Shown piece by piece: positions 22,132-34,126 of a stretch of DNA of 64,000 nucleotides (the stretch's first letter is position 1; each line of letters opens with the position of its first letter). Below the pieces are notes generated by a model that did no database searches, was not told the origin of the DNA, and worked only from the letters and a program-made list of their open reading frames with translations. A program made the translations under genes and the position numbers. The DNA comes from Apium graveolens (taxonomy: Eukaryota > Streptophyta > Magnoliopsida > Apiales > Apiaceae), in assembly GCF_009905375.1 (NCBI RefSeq), contig NC_133653.1, forward strand, positions 82,534,911-82,598,910, in the 5' to 3' direction.

Positions 22132-25100
22132 ATGCAAACTCGTTCTCGTGCTCGCAAGAGGACCTTAGATACAGCTGAGGAGAAAGACGAAGTTCTTGAT
22201 ACACCGGAGAAGTTAGATTTTGAGGATTCGGATTCAGGAACTGAGCAGAAAGAACCAGTAAACATGGGAGATCGTATTGTTCAAGCTGATCCAGCTCTTA
22301 TGGATTTTTCTCGGCCTAAAATTGATGACATTCAGTCAAGCATCCTTCATCCGGCTATTCAAGCTAACACCTTTGAAATCAAGCCGGGCACTATTCAGAT
22401 GGTGCAGAATTCTGTTTCTTTTGGAGGAGCGGCAACTGAAGACCCCAACATGCACATAAGGAATTTTGTCGAGATCTGCAGCACTTTTAAGTATAATGGC
22501 GTGACTGATGAGGCTATCAAGTTGAGGCTCTTCCCATTCTCACTGAGGGATAAAGCTAAAGACTGGTTACATTCTGAACCAGCTGGGTCAATCACTACGT
22601 GGCAAGATCTTGCGCAAAAGTTTCTGGTGAAGTTTTATCCAATGGCAAAGACTGCTGCTATGAGGAGTGCCCTTACTCAATTTGCGCAGCAACCTACAGA
22701 ATCTATGTGCGAGGCTTGGGAACGCTACAAGGAAATGTTGAGAAAATGTCCACATCATGGAATGCCGGATTGGATGGTAATCACTGGTTTTTATAATGGA
22801 TTGGGGGCCCAATCTCGGCCCATGCTCGATGCAGCAGCTGGAGGCGCCTTATGGGCTAAAAGCTATACTGAGGCGTATAATCTTATCGAGACGATGGCTG
22901 CAAATGAGCATCAAAACCCAACTCAGAGGATGATGTCAGGCAAGGTAGCAGGTATTCTGGAAGTTGATGCAGCCACCGCTATTGCAGCCCAGCTCCAAGC
23001 GCTATCAATGAAGATTGATTCTTTGGCTACGTATGGAGTTAATCAAATAGCTATGGTTTGTGAGCTTTGTGCAGGTTCTCATGCTACGGATCGGTGTTCT
23101 CTTGTCAACGAATCTGTTCAGTATGTGAATAATTATCAGCGACAACAGCAGCCTGTGCCAGCGACCTATCATCCTAACAACAGAAATCATCCAAATTTCA
23201 GCTGGGGGAATAATCAAAATGCTATTCAGCCAACATATCAGCAAGGAGTAAGTAAACAGTTTAACCCACCTGGATTCCAGCAACCACAGCAGTATGCTAC
23301 AAGGCAATCATATCCTCAACAGGGAAGTACAGCTGCACCTACTAGTGCTGATTTTGAGGAACTTAAGCTGTTGTGCAAGAGTCAGGCGGTTTCTATCAAG
23401 ACCTTGGAAAATCAAATCGGTCAATTAGCCAATGCAGTGCTCAATCGTCAACCTGGCACTCTTCCCAGTGACACAGAAGTACCAGGCAGGAAGGAAGCTA
23501 AAGAGCAAGTCAAGGCTATTACCTTAAGGTCTGGAAAAGTAGCTGATGCTGAAAAGGCAAAAGAAGTCGAAGCTGAAGTTAGAGATGAAGAATTTGAGCA
23601 AAAGGAGAAAGCGGCGGAACCAAGGAAGACTACTGTTGAACACACTCTGCCTGAGGCTAATACAGGGGAGAAACAGCTCTATCCTCCACCACCTTTTCCT
23701 AAGAGATTGCAGCAACAAAAGCTGGATAAACAGTTCGGGAAGTTTCTGGAGGTGTTCAAGAAACTTCACATCAATATACCTTTCGCTGAGGCTCTGGAAC
23801 AAATGCCTAGTTATGCGAAGTTTATGAAGACTTTTCTTTCAAGGAAGGTCAAACTGGATGACCTCGAAACCGTTGCTCTCACGGAAGAATGCAGCGCGGT
23901 TCTGCAACAAAAGTTACCACCAAAACTGAAAGATCCAAGAAGCTTCACCATTCCTTGCACCATTGGCAATCTAACTTTTGACAAGTGCCTTTGCGATTTG
24001 GGAGCAAGCATTAATCTGATGCCGTTATCGATCTTTAAAAAGCTGGATCTGCCTGATCCAAAACCCACATACATGTCACTACAATTGGCGGACCGTTCCA
24101 TTACTTACCCAAGGGGCATAGTTGAGGATGTGCTCGTCAAGGTGGATAAGCTCTTCTTTCCTGCAGATTTTGTTATTCTGGATTTTGAGGAAGATAAGAA
24201 GATTCCCATAATCTTGGGGAGGCCTTTCTTGGCTACTGGCCGTACGTTGATAGATGTGCAAAAAGGGGAACTTACTATGCGGGTCCAAGATCAGGATGTG
24301 ACCTTCAACGTATTCAAGGCAATGAAATTCCCTACAGAAGATGAGGAGTGCTTAAAAGTGGATGTGATTAATTCTGCGGTCACTTCGGAACTCGAGCACA
24401 TGCTAATGTCTGATGCATTGGAAAAGGCCTTAGTGGGGGAATTTGACAGTGATGATGAAGATAGCAACGAGCAATTACAATATCTGAACGCTTCCCCCTG
24501 GAAGCGAAAGCTGGATATACCATTTGAATCTCTTGGTACTTCTGACCTCAAGAACGCTGAAGGGAAGCTCAAACCATCAATAGAGGAAGCACCTACCTTA
24601 GAGCTCAAACCATTACCTGAACACTTGAGGTATGCTTTTTTAGGTGATTCATCTACGTTACCTGTTATTATTTCAGCTGACCTTTCAGGTAGTGAGGAAG
24701 ACAAACTCTTAAGGACTTTGAGAGAATTCAAATCGGCTATAGGATGGACCATAGCAGACATCAAGGGGATAAGTCCTTCATATTGTATGCATAAAATTCT
24801 GTTAGAGGAAGGTAGTAAGCCAACTGTGGAACAGCAACGAAGACTGAACCCGATCATGAAGGAGGTGGTGAAGAAAGAAATTCTGAAATGGCTAGATGCA
24901 GGCATCATTTATCCTATTTCTGACAGCTCGTGGGTGAGCCCCGTGCAATGTGTTCCTAAGAAAGGAGGTATCACTGTGGTCGCAAATGAAAAGAATGAGC
25001 TCATCCCTACTCGAACAGTTACAGGATGGAAAGTATGCATGGATTATAGGAAATTGAATAAAGCCACAAGAAAGGATCACTTTCCTCTTCCATTTATTGA

Positions 25101-27498
25101 TCAAATGCTTGACAGATTGGCGGGACATGAGTATTTCTGTCTTCTGGATGGTTATTCCGGGTATAATCAGATTTGTATTGCACCAGAGGATCAGGAAAAG
25201 ACTACCTTCACTTGTCCATTTGGCACATTTTCTTTTCGTAGAGTTTCGTTTGGGTTATGTGGCGCCCCGACCACCTTTCAGAGATGTATGATGGCTATAT
25301 TCTCTGACATGATTGGAAATAACGTCGAAGTGTTCATGGATGACTTCTCCGTCTTTGGACACTCATATGATGAATGTTTAAATAATCTGCGCGCCGTACT
25401 CAAAAGATGCGTGGAAACTAATTTGGTGCTTAATTGGGAGAAATGTCATTTTATGGTGCGTGAAGGCATTATCCTTGGGCATAAGGTCTCTAGCAAAGGT
25501 CTGGAGGTGGACAAGGCCAAGGTGGGAGTCATTGAAAATCTTCCCCCACCTAATTCGGTGAAAGGAATCCGTAGTTTTCTCGGTCATGCGGGTTTTTATC
25601 GGCGATTCATCAAGGAATTTTCAAAGATATCTAAGTCGTTGTGCAATTTACTTGAGAAAGATGTGCCTTTCAAATTTGATGATGAATGTTTGGCAGCATT
25701 CGAGACTCTCAAAGAGAGTTTGATCACGACACCAGTTATTACAGCACCAGATTGGACAGAACCGTTTGAGATGATGTGTGATGCGAGTGATTATGCGGTA
25801 GGTGCAGTTCTGGGACAGCGCAAGAAAAATCTCTTCCATGTGGTCTACTATGCGAGTAAGACTTTAAATGGGGCCCAATTGAACTACACCAATACTGAGA
25901 AGGAGCTTTTGGCTATAGTCTTTGGCTTTAAGAAATTTCGATCTTATCTGCTTGGTACGAAAGTGACAGTATTCACTGATCATGCAGCTATTCGCTATCT
26001 GGTTTCTAAGAAGGATTCGAAGCCGAGACTCATTCGTTGGGTGCTTTTACTTCAAGAATTTGAGTTAGAGATCAAAGATAGAAAAGGTACTGAGAATCAA
26101 GTAGCTGACCATCTCTCTAGGTTGGAGAATCCCGATTCTACTTCACAAGATAGGACGTTAATCAATGAATCTTTTCCGGATGAGCAGTTGTTTACAATTC
26201 AGGAGGAAGAACCATGGTTTGCAGATATTGTAAACTATCTTGTCAGTAATATAATGCCTCCTAATTTGACATCCGCGCAAAAGAAGAAGTTTATGCATGA
26301 GGTGAAGTGTTATATGTGGGATGAACCATATTTGTTTAGACAGGGAGCTGACCAGATCATCAGGAGATGTATCCCGTTCTGTGAGACGGAGGGGATATTA
26401 CGAGACTGCCATTCCACGGTTTATGGTGGACACTATGGAGGTGAGAAGACGGCAGCTCGTATTCTGCAAGCAGGTTTTTTCTGGCCTACCTTGTTTAAGG
26501 ATGCTCATCAGTTTGTTTTAAGGTGTGATCGTTGCCAAAGAGTGGGAAATTTGTCAAGGAAGGATGAGATGCCATTAAATGTGATGCTTGAAGTCGAGGT
26601 CTTTGATGTATGGGGAATCGATTTTATGGGGCCTTTTATCTCATCTTGCAATAATCAATACATCTTGCTGGCAGTCGATTATGTCTCAAAATGGGTCGAA
26701 GTTAAAGCTTTACCGACAAATGATGCAAAGGCAGTGCTAAATTTTCTTCATAAGCAAATTTTCACAAGGTTTAGAACACCTCGGGTAATCATAAGTGATG
26801 AAGGATAGCATTTTTGCAATCGTAAGTTCACTTCTATGATACAGCGTTATAATGTGAATCATCGAGTAGCTACTGCCTATCATCCGCAAACAAATGGTCA
26901 AGCGGAAGTGTCTAACAGAGAGATAAAGCGCATTCTAGAGAAGGTTGTTTGTCCGTCAAGGAAGGATTGGTCTTTAAAGCTCGATGAAGTTGTTTGGGCT
27001 TACAGAACAGCATACAAAACTCCACTTGGGATGTCACCGTTTCAGTTGGTGTACGGTAAGGGATGTCATCTACCGGCGGAGCTTGAGCATAAGGCCTACT
27101 GGGCATTGAAGAAATTGAACCTGGATTTAGATGTAGCTGGTAAGAAAAGAATGCTTCAGCTTAATGAACTTGATGAATTTTGACTTCAAGCGTACGAGAA
27201 TAACAAAATGTATAAGGAAAAGGTGAAGAGGTGGCACGATAGGAAGCTACATCCTAAGTTATTTGTGCCAGGGCAACAAGTTCTATTATTCAACTCTCGG
27301 CTCCGACTTTTTCCTGGGAAGTTGAAATCAAGGTGGTCTGGACCTTTTATTGTCAAAACTGTGTTTCCACATGGAGCGGTGGAAATTTTTGAGAATGATT
27401 CGGACCAAGCATTCAAGGTTAACGGTCAGCGGTTGAAGCACTACTATAGGGACATGGCAAACCGAGAGGTGGTTAGTGCTATTTTATTGACTATTTGA
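22132..27498 (+). pseudogene. Athila-B body 2 gag-pol, near-intact with two stops
   Basis: A single frame of about 1,788 codons. Gag is residues 1 to about 600, with the short zinc-knuckle-like CELCAGSHATDRC near residue 310 and a charged Lys/Glu region after 450. The aspartic protease has CDLGASINLMP near 622. RT has MDYRKLNKATRKDHFPLP and the catalytic FMDD near 1,069. RNase H has [14 protein letters not shown] near 1,213. Integrase has a HHCC domain near 1,425-1,470, DFMGPF near 1,500, IISDEG near 1,555 and [10 protein letters not shown] after the first stop. TAG at 26806 replaces TTG of body 1; TGA at 27181 replaces CGA. It is the best-preserved pol of the window. Gag and pol share one frame with no frameshift site. 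Confidence 0.93.
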
Positions 27499-27657
27499 GA
27501 AAGGTACGGAACGTCAAGCTAATGGCGAAAAAGAAGCGCTGCGTGGGAGGCAACCCATGAATTGTTGTTACAGGAACCCTTAGAAGTTAATAACCTATCC
27601 AAAAACACAAAAAAATCAGAAAACAGGGGCTGAAAAAAAAAAAATTCCAGAGACCCT

Positions 27658-27734
27658 CTGCGCGCCCGCGCAGCTATGCTGAGTGGCCGCGCAGCTTTCT
27701 GCGCGCCCGCGCAGAAATTATGAGCGGCCGCGCA
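27658..27734 (+). repeat. GC-rich near-palindromic module, body 2 spacer
   Basis: Four units as in body 1. One reads GAGTGGCCGCGCAG, a CpG-to-TpG change in the NotI-like core. Confidence 0.85.
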
Positions 27735-27897
27735 GGGGTCGAGTTCCTGAAAAATTTTTTGCTGTTCAGAAAAAAAAAAAAAAAAAACAAAAACACAAAA
27801 ACCCATTACAGCCCATAAACCCACGTATTCTTTTCCCATTACCCCCTGATTTTATCCCTCAACCCCACTCCTAATCTAATTTAACCTACTCCACACC

Positions 27898-27906
27898 CTA
27901 TATATA
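27898..27906 (+). promoter_or_regulatory. TATA-like box upstream of body 2 third ORF
   Basis: CTATATATA lies about 100 bases before the ATG at 28003, as in body 1 and Athila-A. Confidence 0.5.
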
Positions 27907-28002
27907 CATACACCTATCCTACATATCTCCCACAACTTCCTACACTTAAACCCTCTCATAAACATCAAAAATCAGTTCTTACATACTTTTATTCATAAAT
28001 CA

Positions 28003-28946
28003 ATGGCACCCAAGAGAGCACGCACTATTGACAGCAGCAGCACAGTTCCTACTGCTGATTCATCAAGGGATACTGCTGCAAGGCCTCGGTTAACTGACAG
28101 AGCCGCGGAGGAGGAGTACACTAGGCTGTTGGGGAAGCCGATTCTGAAGGAGAGGGGGTTTTTACCATCAGGGAGGGATGGTGAGTTGTTTCCCATGATT
28201 GCAGAGAAGGGGTGGATAACTTTTTGTGAGTCACCCGAAGCAGTACCGATGACTGTTGTTCGCGAGTTCTACGTGAACGCGAAGGCTGAAAAGAATGGGT
28301 TTTCTGTAGTTCGTGGGCTGACGGTTGATTATCATCCTGCGGCGATTCGCCGTGTGATTGGACAGCGAGAGAGGAAGCCCGAGGAGGAGAACTGGAATGA
28401 AAAGACTGCTGAGGACTTTGACTTGGATTTGATTTGTGCGACTCTCTGTCGACCGGGCACAGTTTGGAACCGCAGTCCAGCCAATAATGAGTATCGTCAC
28501 TTTCCGGCGATCGCCATGAACAGGTATGCCCGTGCATGGAATGCATTTATATGTGCTAATATTTTGCCTTCTTCACATGCACACGAGGTCACAGTTGAGA
28601 GAGCACAGCTGTTGTGGGGAATTCTGAATGAGGAATACTATGTGGACCTTGGTGAGTTTATCTACCAAGGAATTCTGAAGTTTTTGAGGGGAGCAAAGCA
28701 TATGAACATCCCTTATGCATCCACGGTTACAAAGCTATGCCGAGCAGTAGGAGTGAACTGGCCGGCTCATGAGCAGTTGCAGTTGCCAGCAGCTCCGATA
28801 GATTCTGGCACTCTGAATGGGATGCAGGAGTGGACCGGTGGTGAGCCTGAGGAGCATGGGCTGGGTTATCGTCTTCCAGGAGGGCGTCCAGCACGAGGTG
28901 CTACTATGGCCAGGCCAGGGCGTGGTGAGGCTAGTTCTTCGAGAGC
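28003..28946 (+). pseudogene. Athila-B body 2 third ORF, truncated by Tekay-1
   Basis: The same protein as at 18217-19389, open from MAPKRARTIDSSS to the Tekay-1 insertion point after GEASSSRA. It lacks the internal stop of the body 1 copy (Cys codon TGC at 28738). The C-terminal coiled and acidic part is gone, along with everything up to the last bases of the 3' LTR, because of the insertion and a later deletion. Confidence 0.9.
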
Positions 28947-30869
28947 TGTAATAACCCCAAAATTTTCAACTTTTTGTAACCCTTGTGAATAGTGTTGTAG
29001 CTGAATGAGAAAACTTTTCACGCCACACTATGTAGGGGTTCTGTTATGGATATTCTGGGATATTATTAGTACTCTATGCAGTATATAAGTGTATGTAAAG
29101 ATCGTCAGAATCCAATTCCGAACACTTTGGTTTTTCCCGGAAATCCACAAGATACGGAGAGAATTGAGTATAAGGTAACAGGATAAAAAGGATTTAAATT
29201 AAAGGATTATAATAGAGGATCATAAAAAGGAATATAATGTATTGAGAAAGGTTAAAGGAACCTAAGTAATAAGATCCCGGGTATGATCCTTCAAACGATA
29301 AACGAAAACGAAAGTTAAGCGAACCGTATAAAAGATCAGCGGTCATTAGGCAAACGATTAGGAAGTTAATCAAAGGGATTAGTGGGAATGATGTCATCCA
29401 ACCAATAGAAAGAGGACAAGGAAGGGAGGATGACATCATGAGGATGACATAAGCATGACATGGGAAGGAAGGAAGTGTGGTGGCTTTGTAACCACACAAA
29501 TTCAAGGGCAAAAAGGTAATTGACTAAATCAAATACAAAAACCAAGCAACCAAGCCAAGTAAAATCACTTTCATCAAAAATCAAAAAGCAAGCAAGGCTT
29601 TGTTCTTGAAGCTCTCGGCTTTTCACTATTCAAAAGGCAAGAAGAATTTCAAAACTCAAGATCCAAGCCTCCTAAATTGATCCAAGCTTTCTTAAGACTT
29701 CTCAAAGCTTCTTAAGGCTTCCTAGCTCCACCCACCACTTCAAGGAAGGTATACCATCTACAAACCCTAGATTCCTATATATATTATAAGATGATTTTGA
29801 TTAGTGGGGTGATATTGTAGCTTGTTGTTGTGATTTAGAGTTTGGGATTTGGAATGGTAGTGAAATGGAATGGTAAATGTTGTGGTTTTGATTAAAAGAA
29901 CTTAAGTATGATTAAAGTTAAGTTTAGGCATACGTATGATTGATTAAATTGAATTGGTTGGGGTTGTTATGATGTGATAAGGATGGATGTTGGTTGTATG
30001 TTGTATTTGAGGTTGATTTGGGATGGTTTTGAATGATTTAAAATATTGGAAATCGCGTAAACATAGCCGTCGTAACGTCCGATTTTCTTTGGACTGTTTT
30101 TGTGCATAGCATTAGGACCCGAGAACCCCCTGCTAGAATATGACCACTGCCATGTTTAGATAGCTCATGTTACGAGCTTCGTTTTGATATGTAGTTTGTT
30201 CGATTCCGATGCACGGTTTAGGAGAAACGACCGTTTCAAGTAACGGCGTTTCGCGAACGAAACTTTTTCCCTCGCCTTACTTTGAAACATAGGTTAAAGA
30301 CCAAAAAGGGTTAATTAATGTATGAAACATTTATGGTATGTGTGTTAGGCAGTTGGTAAGACACTCGCGAAGGAATCGCTTTAAAACTCGTAAAGGTTAA
30401 ATTATTAAAAATGGTGGAGCCGAGGGTACCCGAGTGACTTAAGCAAATCAGTGAGCGCAAAACAAGCGTTAGAGTCTAAGTTAGTTAAAGTAAAGATTTA
30501 CAAGTGATTTTGGTTTAATTCCAACTTACTTGTTGTTTATAGGTTACCAGACTCGTCCCGAGCCTTTTATCACCCCGAGTCGCTCAGGCAAGTATTCTAT
30601 CCGTTATACTGTTGTTGTGATGTATACATTTGTATATGCATGATCTTGCGATAAATGCATATTGGTTATTTAGCAAAATTCTTGCGATATATTGTAGCAT
30701 GTGATATGGTATATATGCATGCCTGTTTCATATTCTTGAAATATATATCTGTTGGTTCAGTTGATAATACCTATGCTAGAGAATAGCGGTAACTTGCATA
30801 TACCCTTAGTATAGGGACCCAAAGGTGAAAATATTTTCTAAAACCGGGAGTCGAGGATCCCGAGTAGAT

Positions 30870-30930
30870 TTTGTATATATGGATATAAATATATATATAT
30901 AGATATATATACTTATATATATATATATGT
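30870..30930. repeat. AT microsatellite in Tekay-1 LTR
   Basis: Imperfect (TA)n run; Tekay-2 has a comparable run at about 57124-57170. Confidence 0.8.
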
Positions 30931-30974
30931 TCATAGTTTTCAAAACTATTAATCGAATAAGGTTTATTCGATAA

Positions 30975-31205
30975 CTTTAACTTTATTTTATTATTGAATA
31001 TTATTTCGAATATTATTCGAAGGCGTATGACTCCTTTTATTTTATTAAATGAATATTATTTTGAATATTCATTCGAGGACTTATGACTCCTTTTATTTTA
31101 ATTATTGAATATTATTTGAATATTCATTTGAGGATGTATGACTCCTTTATTTTATTTAATGAATATTATTTATAATATTCATTCGAGGTATTATGACTCC
31201 GCTTA
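30975..31205 (+). repeat. AT-rich tandem array in Tekay-1 LTR
   Basis: About four imperfect copies of a 55-60-base unit with GAATATTCATTCGAGG followed by TTATGACTCCTTTTATTTTA. The array is also present, inverted, in the Tekay-2 LTR at about 56895-57070. Confidence 0.8.
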
Positions 31206-31710
31206 TTACTGAAATATATTCTTTATTTTATTAAAGAATAAGGGTTCAATAATCAAACTTATTTTCGATTATTCAAATAAAGATGATACTTTCATATAAG
31301 TATATCTTTGGTTATTTAATGTTTATTTCAAGTATAAGTTTTAATACTTCTACTTCAATTATTTTTATAAAGATTATTCTTTATGGGAATATTATTTAAA
31401 TAATAATATTCAATCATTTTCTAAATATTCTGGGGACTGATTTACTTCATTAAATCAGCTTTACTCCAAACACTCTATAAAGTGTTTTCGAGTCTTCAAA
31501 ATGATTTTTAAAGTTAGAGCGGATCCCAAAACTCATTTTTTATATTTAAGATCTTCTTTTTTAAGGGGATTTAAATACTCGCTCAAAACCTGGGGAATCC
31601 GGCTCTGTGGTGTATTTTATATTCGCAACGAGGTTGCAGTTTTGGTAAATGAATTGATTACTTGCCCAATGTTCGGGAAGTAAGCCCATCTAATTGAGTC
31701 GGCATAAGCG

Positions 31711-31801
31711 ACAGGCCGGGGTACGGTCTATTATTGTGTAAGTGGCTGGGTGGCAGTCCATCAACGCGTAAGAGGCCGGGTGGCGGTCCAGCACAAGGTC
31801 C
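31711..31801 (+). repeat. Minisatellite in Tekay-1 LTR
   Basis: Three units of about 30 bases with GTAAGTGGCTGGGTGGCAGT, then GTAAGAGGCCGGGTGGCGGT. Tekay-2 holds about three inverted units near 56320-56405 (GACTGCCACTCAGCCACTTAC). Confidence 0.7.
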
Positions 31802-32370
31802 TTATGAGGCCAGGGTGATGACCGGTGGGGGATTCATCCATCTACTAGTAGAGAAGGTTACTTATTGGTATCTTTGCCTGATCAGCAAGATATCTGGTTT
31901 ATGCCAAAATTCTTTTCCTTTCCAAAATTTATTGGATGTTTCAAACTCTGTTCATACTTTACATAACAGAGGTTCCAGGAAATGTTTAAAGAGATATATA
32001 TGTGGATATATATATATATCGGGACTAAATAAAGTATCTCATAACTTTTTCATTCAATAATATTTCAAAGATTGAATCTATTCAAGTCTTAACTTGTGGT
32101 CTCATCTATGGGATGTTTTTCTTAAAACTTATAATACTTTGAACGGTGGTAGTTCAAGTAGCTTTATAAATGATATAAGTGTGGTGAAGTATTGGTAACT
32201 TCATTCCTTGTTTTTACTTATATCTAGTAAGTAATTATCTTACACATGATAGAGATTCTATTAAGTATCCATTTAGATACTTATATTATTGTTATCACTA
32301 TGTATTATCTTGCGAGCTGTAAGGCTCACTCTTGCTTTATTTCTTCATCATACAACAACAGTTAGGAGAG

Positions 32371-32472
32371 ATGGCCAGACTCCAGCAGACCCAGCGCAAG
32401 CGCGTGGGAAGCGTCCCGCATCTTCCCGATGATGTTGTAGCTGCTATAGCTGCAGAGGTAGATCCATTGTAG
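32371..32472 (+). CDS. Short ORF near the end of the Tekay-1 LTR
   Basis: A 33-codon ORF starts MARLQQTQRKRVG just after an acceptor-like ACAACAG. It has no recognised family and may be an upstream ORF of the retrotransposon leader or chance. Confidence 0.25.
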   Translation: MARLQQTQRKRVGSVPHLPDDVVAAIAAEVDPL

Positions 32473-32769
32473 TTCAGACCATCTACTTTTGAGAATCAAA
32501 TTATGTATAATTATAACTTGTGGCAGATAATGGCAATTAACTGTAAATTTATCAAGTAATCGTTTTGGGTTGTAATAACTTTTAAATTGTGGACTCAAAG
32601 ACTTGTGCTTATTTCAATTTCATCTCTGAGACTATAACGGGTTGTGGTGTGTGTTAGTATGGGGTCACAGCATGAGGTTATTTATTATTAATTAAGTGAA
32701 GTGATATTGTGGAAAGAAAGACCGTGACAACCCGGATCCCCGACCCCGGATCTGGGGGTGTTACAGAAA

Positions 32770-32781
32770 TGGTATCAGAGC
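32770..32781 (+). other. Primer binding site, Tekay-1
   Basis: TGGTATCAGAGC, complementary to the 3' end of initiator Met tRNA, five bases after the LTR end. Confidence 0.9.
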
Positions 32782-32977
32782 TAAGCGTTATAAACCTCAG
32801 AGATGATGCGTCGATATAATAACAAACTCACAAAGATAATAAGAACTCTTGCCAAGTTCATGGTCGGACTACTTATAGTAGTGCTGACAGTTAAAACCCT
32901 TACGGGAACCCTTATAAGTATCATGATAGTAACTTAGCTCGTTTAATGTGTAGGCGCCTGAGATAGAGGACCCTGAG

Positions 32978-33713
32978 ATGTTCGAGCGTGAGCATGATGA
33001 GGCATTGCTAGATGTTGAGGATCAGGAGGAGCCTGAGATGGAGGAGGATGAGGAGGACCCCTCAGAGGAGCCTGAGACGGAGGTCATTGCTGTTTCAGAT
33101 GAGGAGGACCCCTCAGAGGAGTCAGAGACAGAGGTTATTGCTATTCCAGATGAGGAGGACCTGGATGAGGTCCCAGTAGCTGAGGAGCGTGTTGGACCTA
33201 TGGTAGTGTATGCTGGTATCCCATTACCCACACTTCCGGTGGTCAGAGCCCCTACCCCTCCACCACCATCTTGGATTCCTGATGATGACAGCTCAGAGAC
33301 CCATACTTCCGAGCCTAGGCAGACCGAGGAGGCACCCTAGGCAGACTGAGGAGGCACCCTCAGCGGCTCCGGATTCACCACCTCTTGACCCTGCCCACAG
33401 GCAGTCTTCGTTAGCTCATGGATATGTTCAGGATGTATTGAGGACCCGAGTGGCTGTTGCCGAGGGCCGACTAGATGAGGCCAGGAGGGAGTTGGATGCA
33501 GAGAGGGAGGGTAGGCGTACCCGAGCTTATGAGACTAGGGCTTCTATACCCCGATCCTTGAGGAGGGAGCTTACGGGGATAGAGCTCACATTCCGAGCGA
33601 GGCTCAAATCGCTCCAAGGGGATAGGCATGGTAGGATCTCCAGGCGGCAGGCCGACTATATCTTCCGTCGTGCGATGGAAAGGGTTTGGGAGCTGACCCG
33701 CTCCGGTGTGTGA
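32978..33713 (+). pseudogene. Tekay-1 pre-gag ORF, frameshifted by a 22-base duplication
   Basis: The first half (32978-33340) is strongly acidic, with repeated DEEDPSEE segments and a Pro-rich tail. The second half (frame of 33210-33713) has a coiled segment with RVAVAEGRLDEARRELD and an Arg-rich basic C-terminus. A 22-base direct duplication (33314-33335 and 33336-33357, one mismatch) switches frame between the halves, so the ancestor was probably one ORF of about 240 codons. I do not recognise a named domain. Its place before gag on the genomic strand is unusual for Ty3/gypsy. Confidence 0.65.
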
Positions 33714-34126
33714 TTCAGGATTGATGATGGAATAGTCTAGTTGTCTAGTTAGCCGAGGCCTTAGTAAGAGCCAATTTTCTGGAATAGTTGACTTGTATAT
33801 AGCATCCCTTTTTCTGACTAGACAGATAGACTCTTGTGTATCACTTTTGGGACAGATGACTGTAGCACTGTTGTACTTTTGACCAGATCAAACTATGTAT
33901 TTCTCGCATTATGTATATATTTGTTTCCTTTCGGTTCAGTTCCATAGTGACGGGATCACTGTGTTTATCATTATTATTACTGCACTTCGTATTAGAACTT
34001 TCTTAAAATAATAGAATTGCGATATACGTTCTCCCCATTATAAGAGCTGTGCAAGGCACAATGTTGTATATGATTGTGACCTAACGTTGAATTTTCCCAA
34101 TAATTGTTTTTATTACTATCAGAATC
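33714..34126 (+). other. Non-coding gap between pre-gag ORF and gag, Tekay-1
   Basis: AT-rich, with no ORF supported. An acceptor-like TTATTACTATCAG lies just before the gag ATG (34127). Confidence 0.5.

Larger units (their letters stand above)
27499..28002 (+). other. Athila-B body 2 spacer between pol and third ORF
   Basis: Same layout as the body 1 spacer: post-pol block (27508-27556), GC-rich module (27658-27734), A-run of variable length, TATA-like box (27898-27906) and C/T-rich leader. No ORF. Confidence 0.75.
28947..32765 (+). repeat. Tekay-1 5' LTR
   Basis: 3,819 bases, TGTAATAACCCC...GGGGGTGTTACA. Tekay-2 (55144-59232, opposite strand) is the same family but diverged. Inside are an AT microsatellite, an AT-rich tandem array, a GC-richer minisatellite and a short ORF (separate entries). 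The first 165 bases recur at 37884-38048. A donor-like AGGAAG/GTATACC near 29747 and acceptor-like TTTATAG near 30541 hint at a leader intron, unproven. Confidence 0.93.

Noticed and set aside
28121..28546. A 141-codon antisense ORF in the third ORF of body 2
   Set aside because: It is the complement of a clearly coding sense frame and its composition looks like a shadow.
31501..32060. Short plus-strand ORFs inside the Tekay-1 LTR
   Set aside because: They overlap LTR repeats, have no homologue in frame in Tekay-2 and no recognisable domain.
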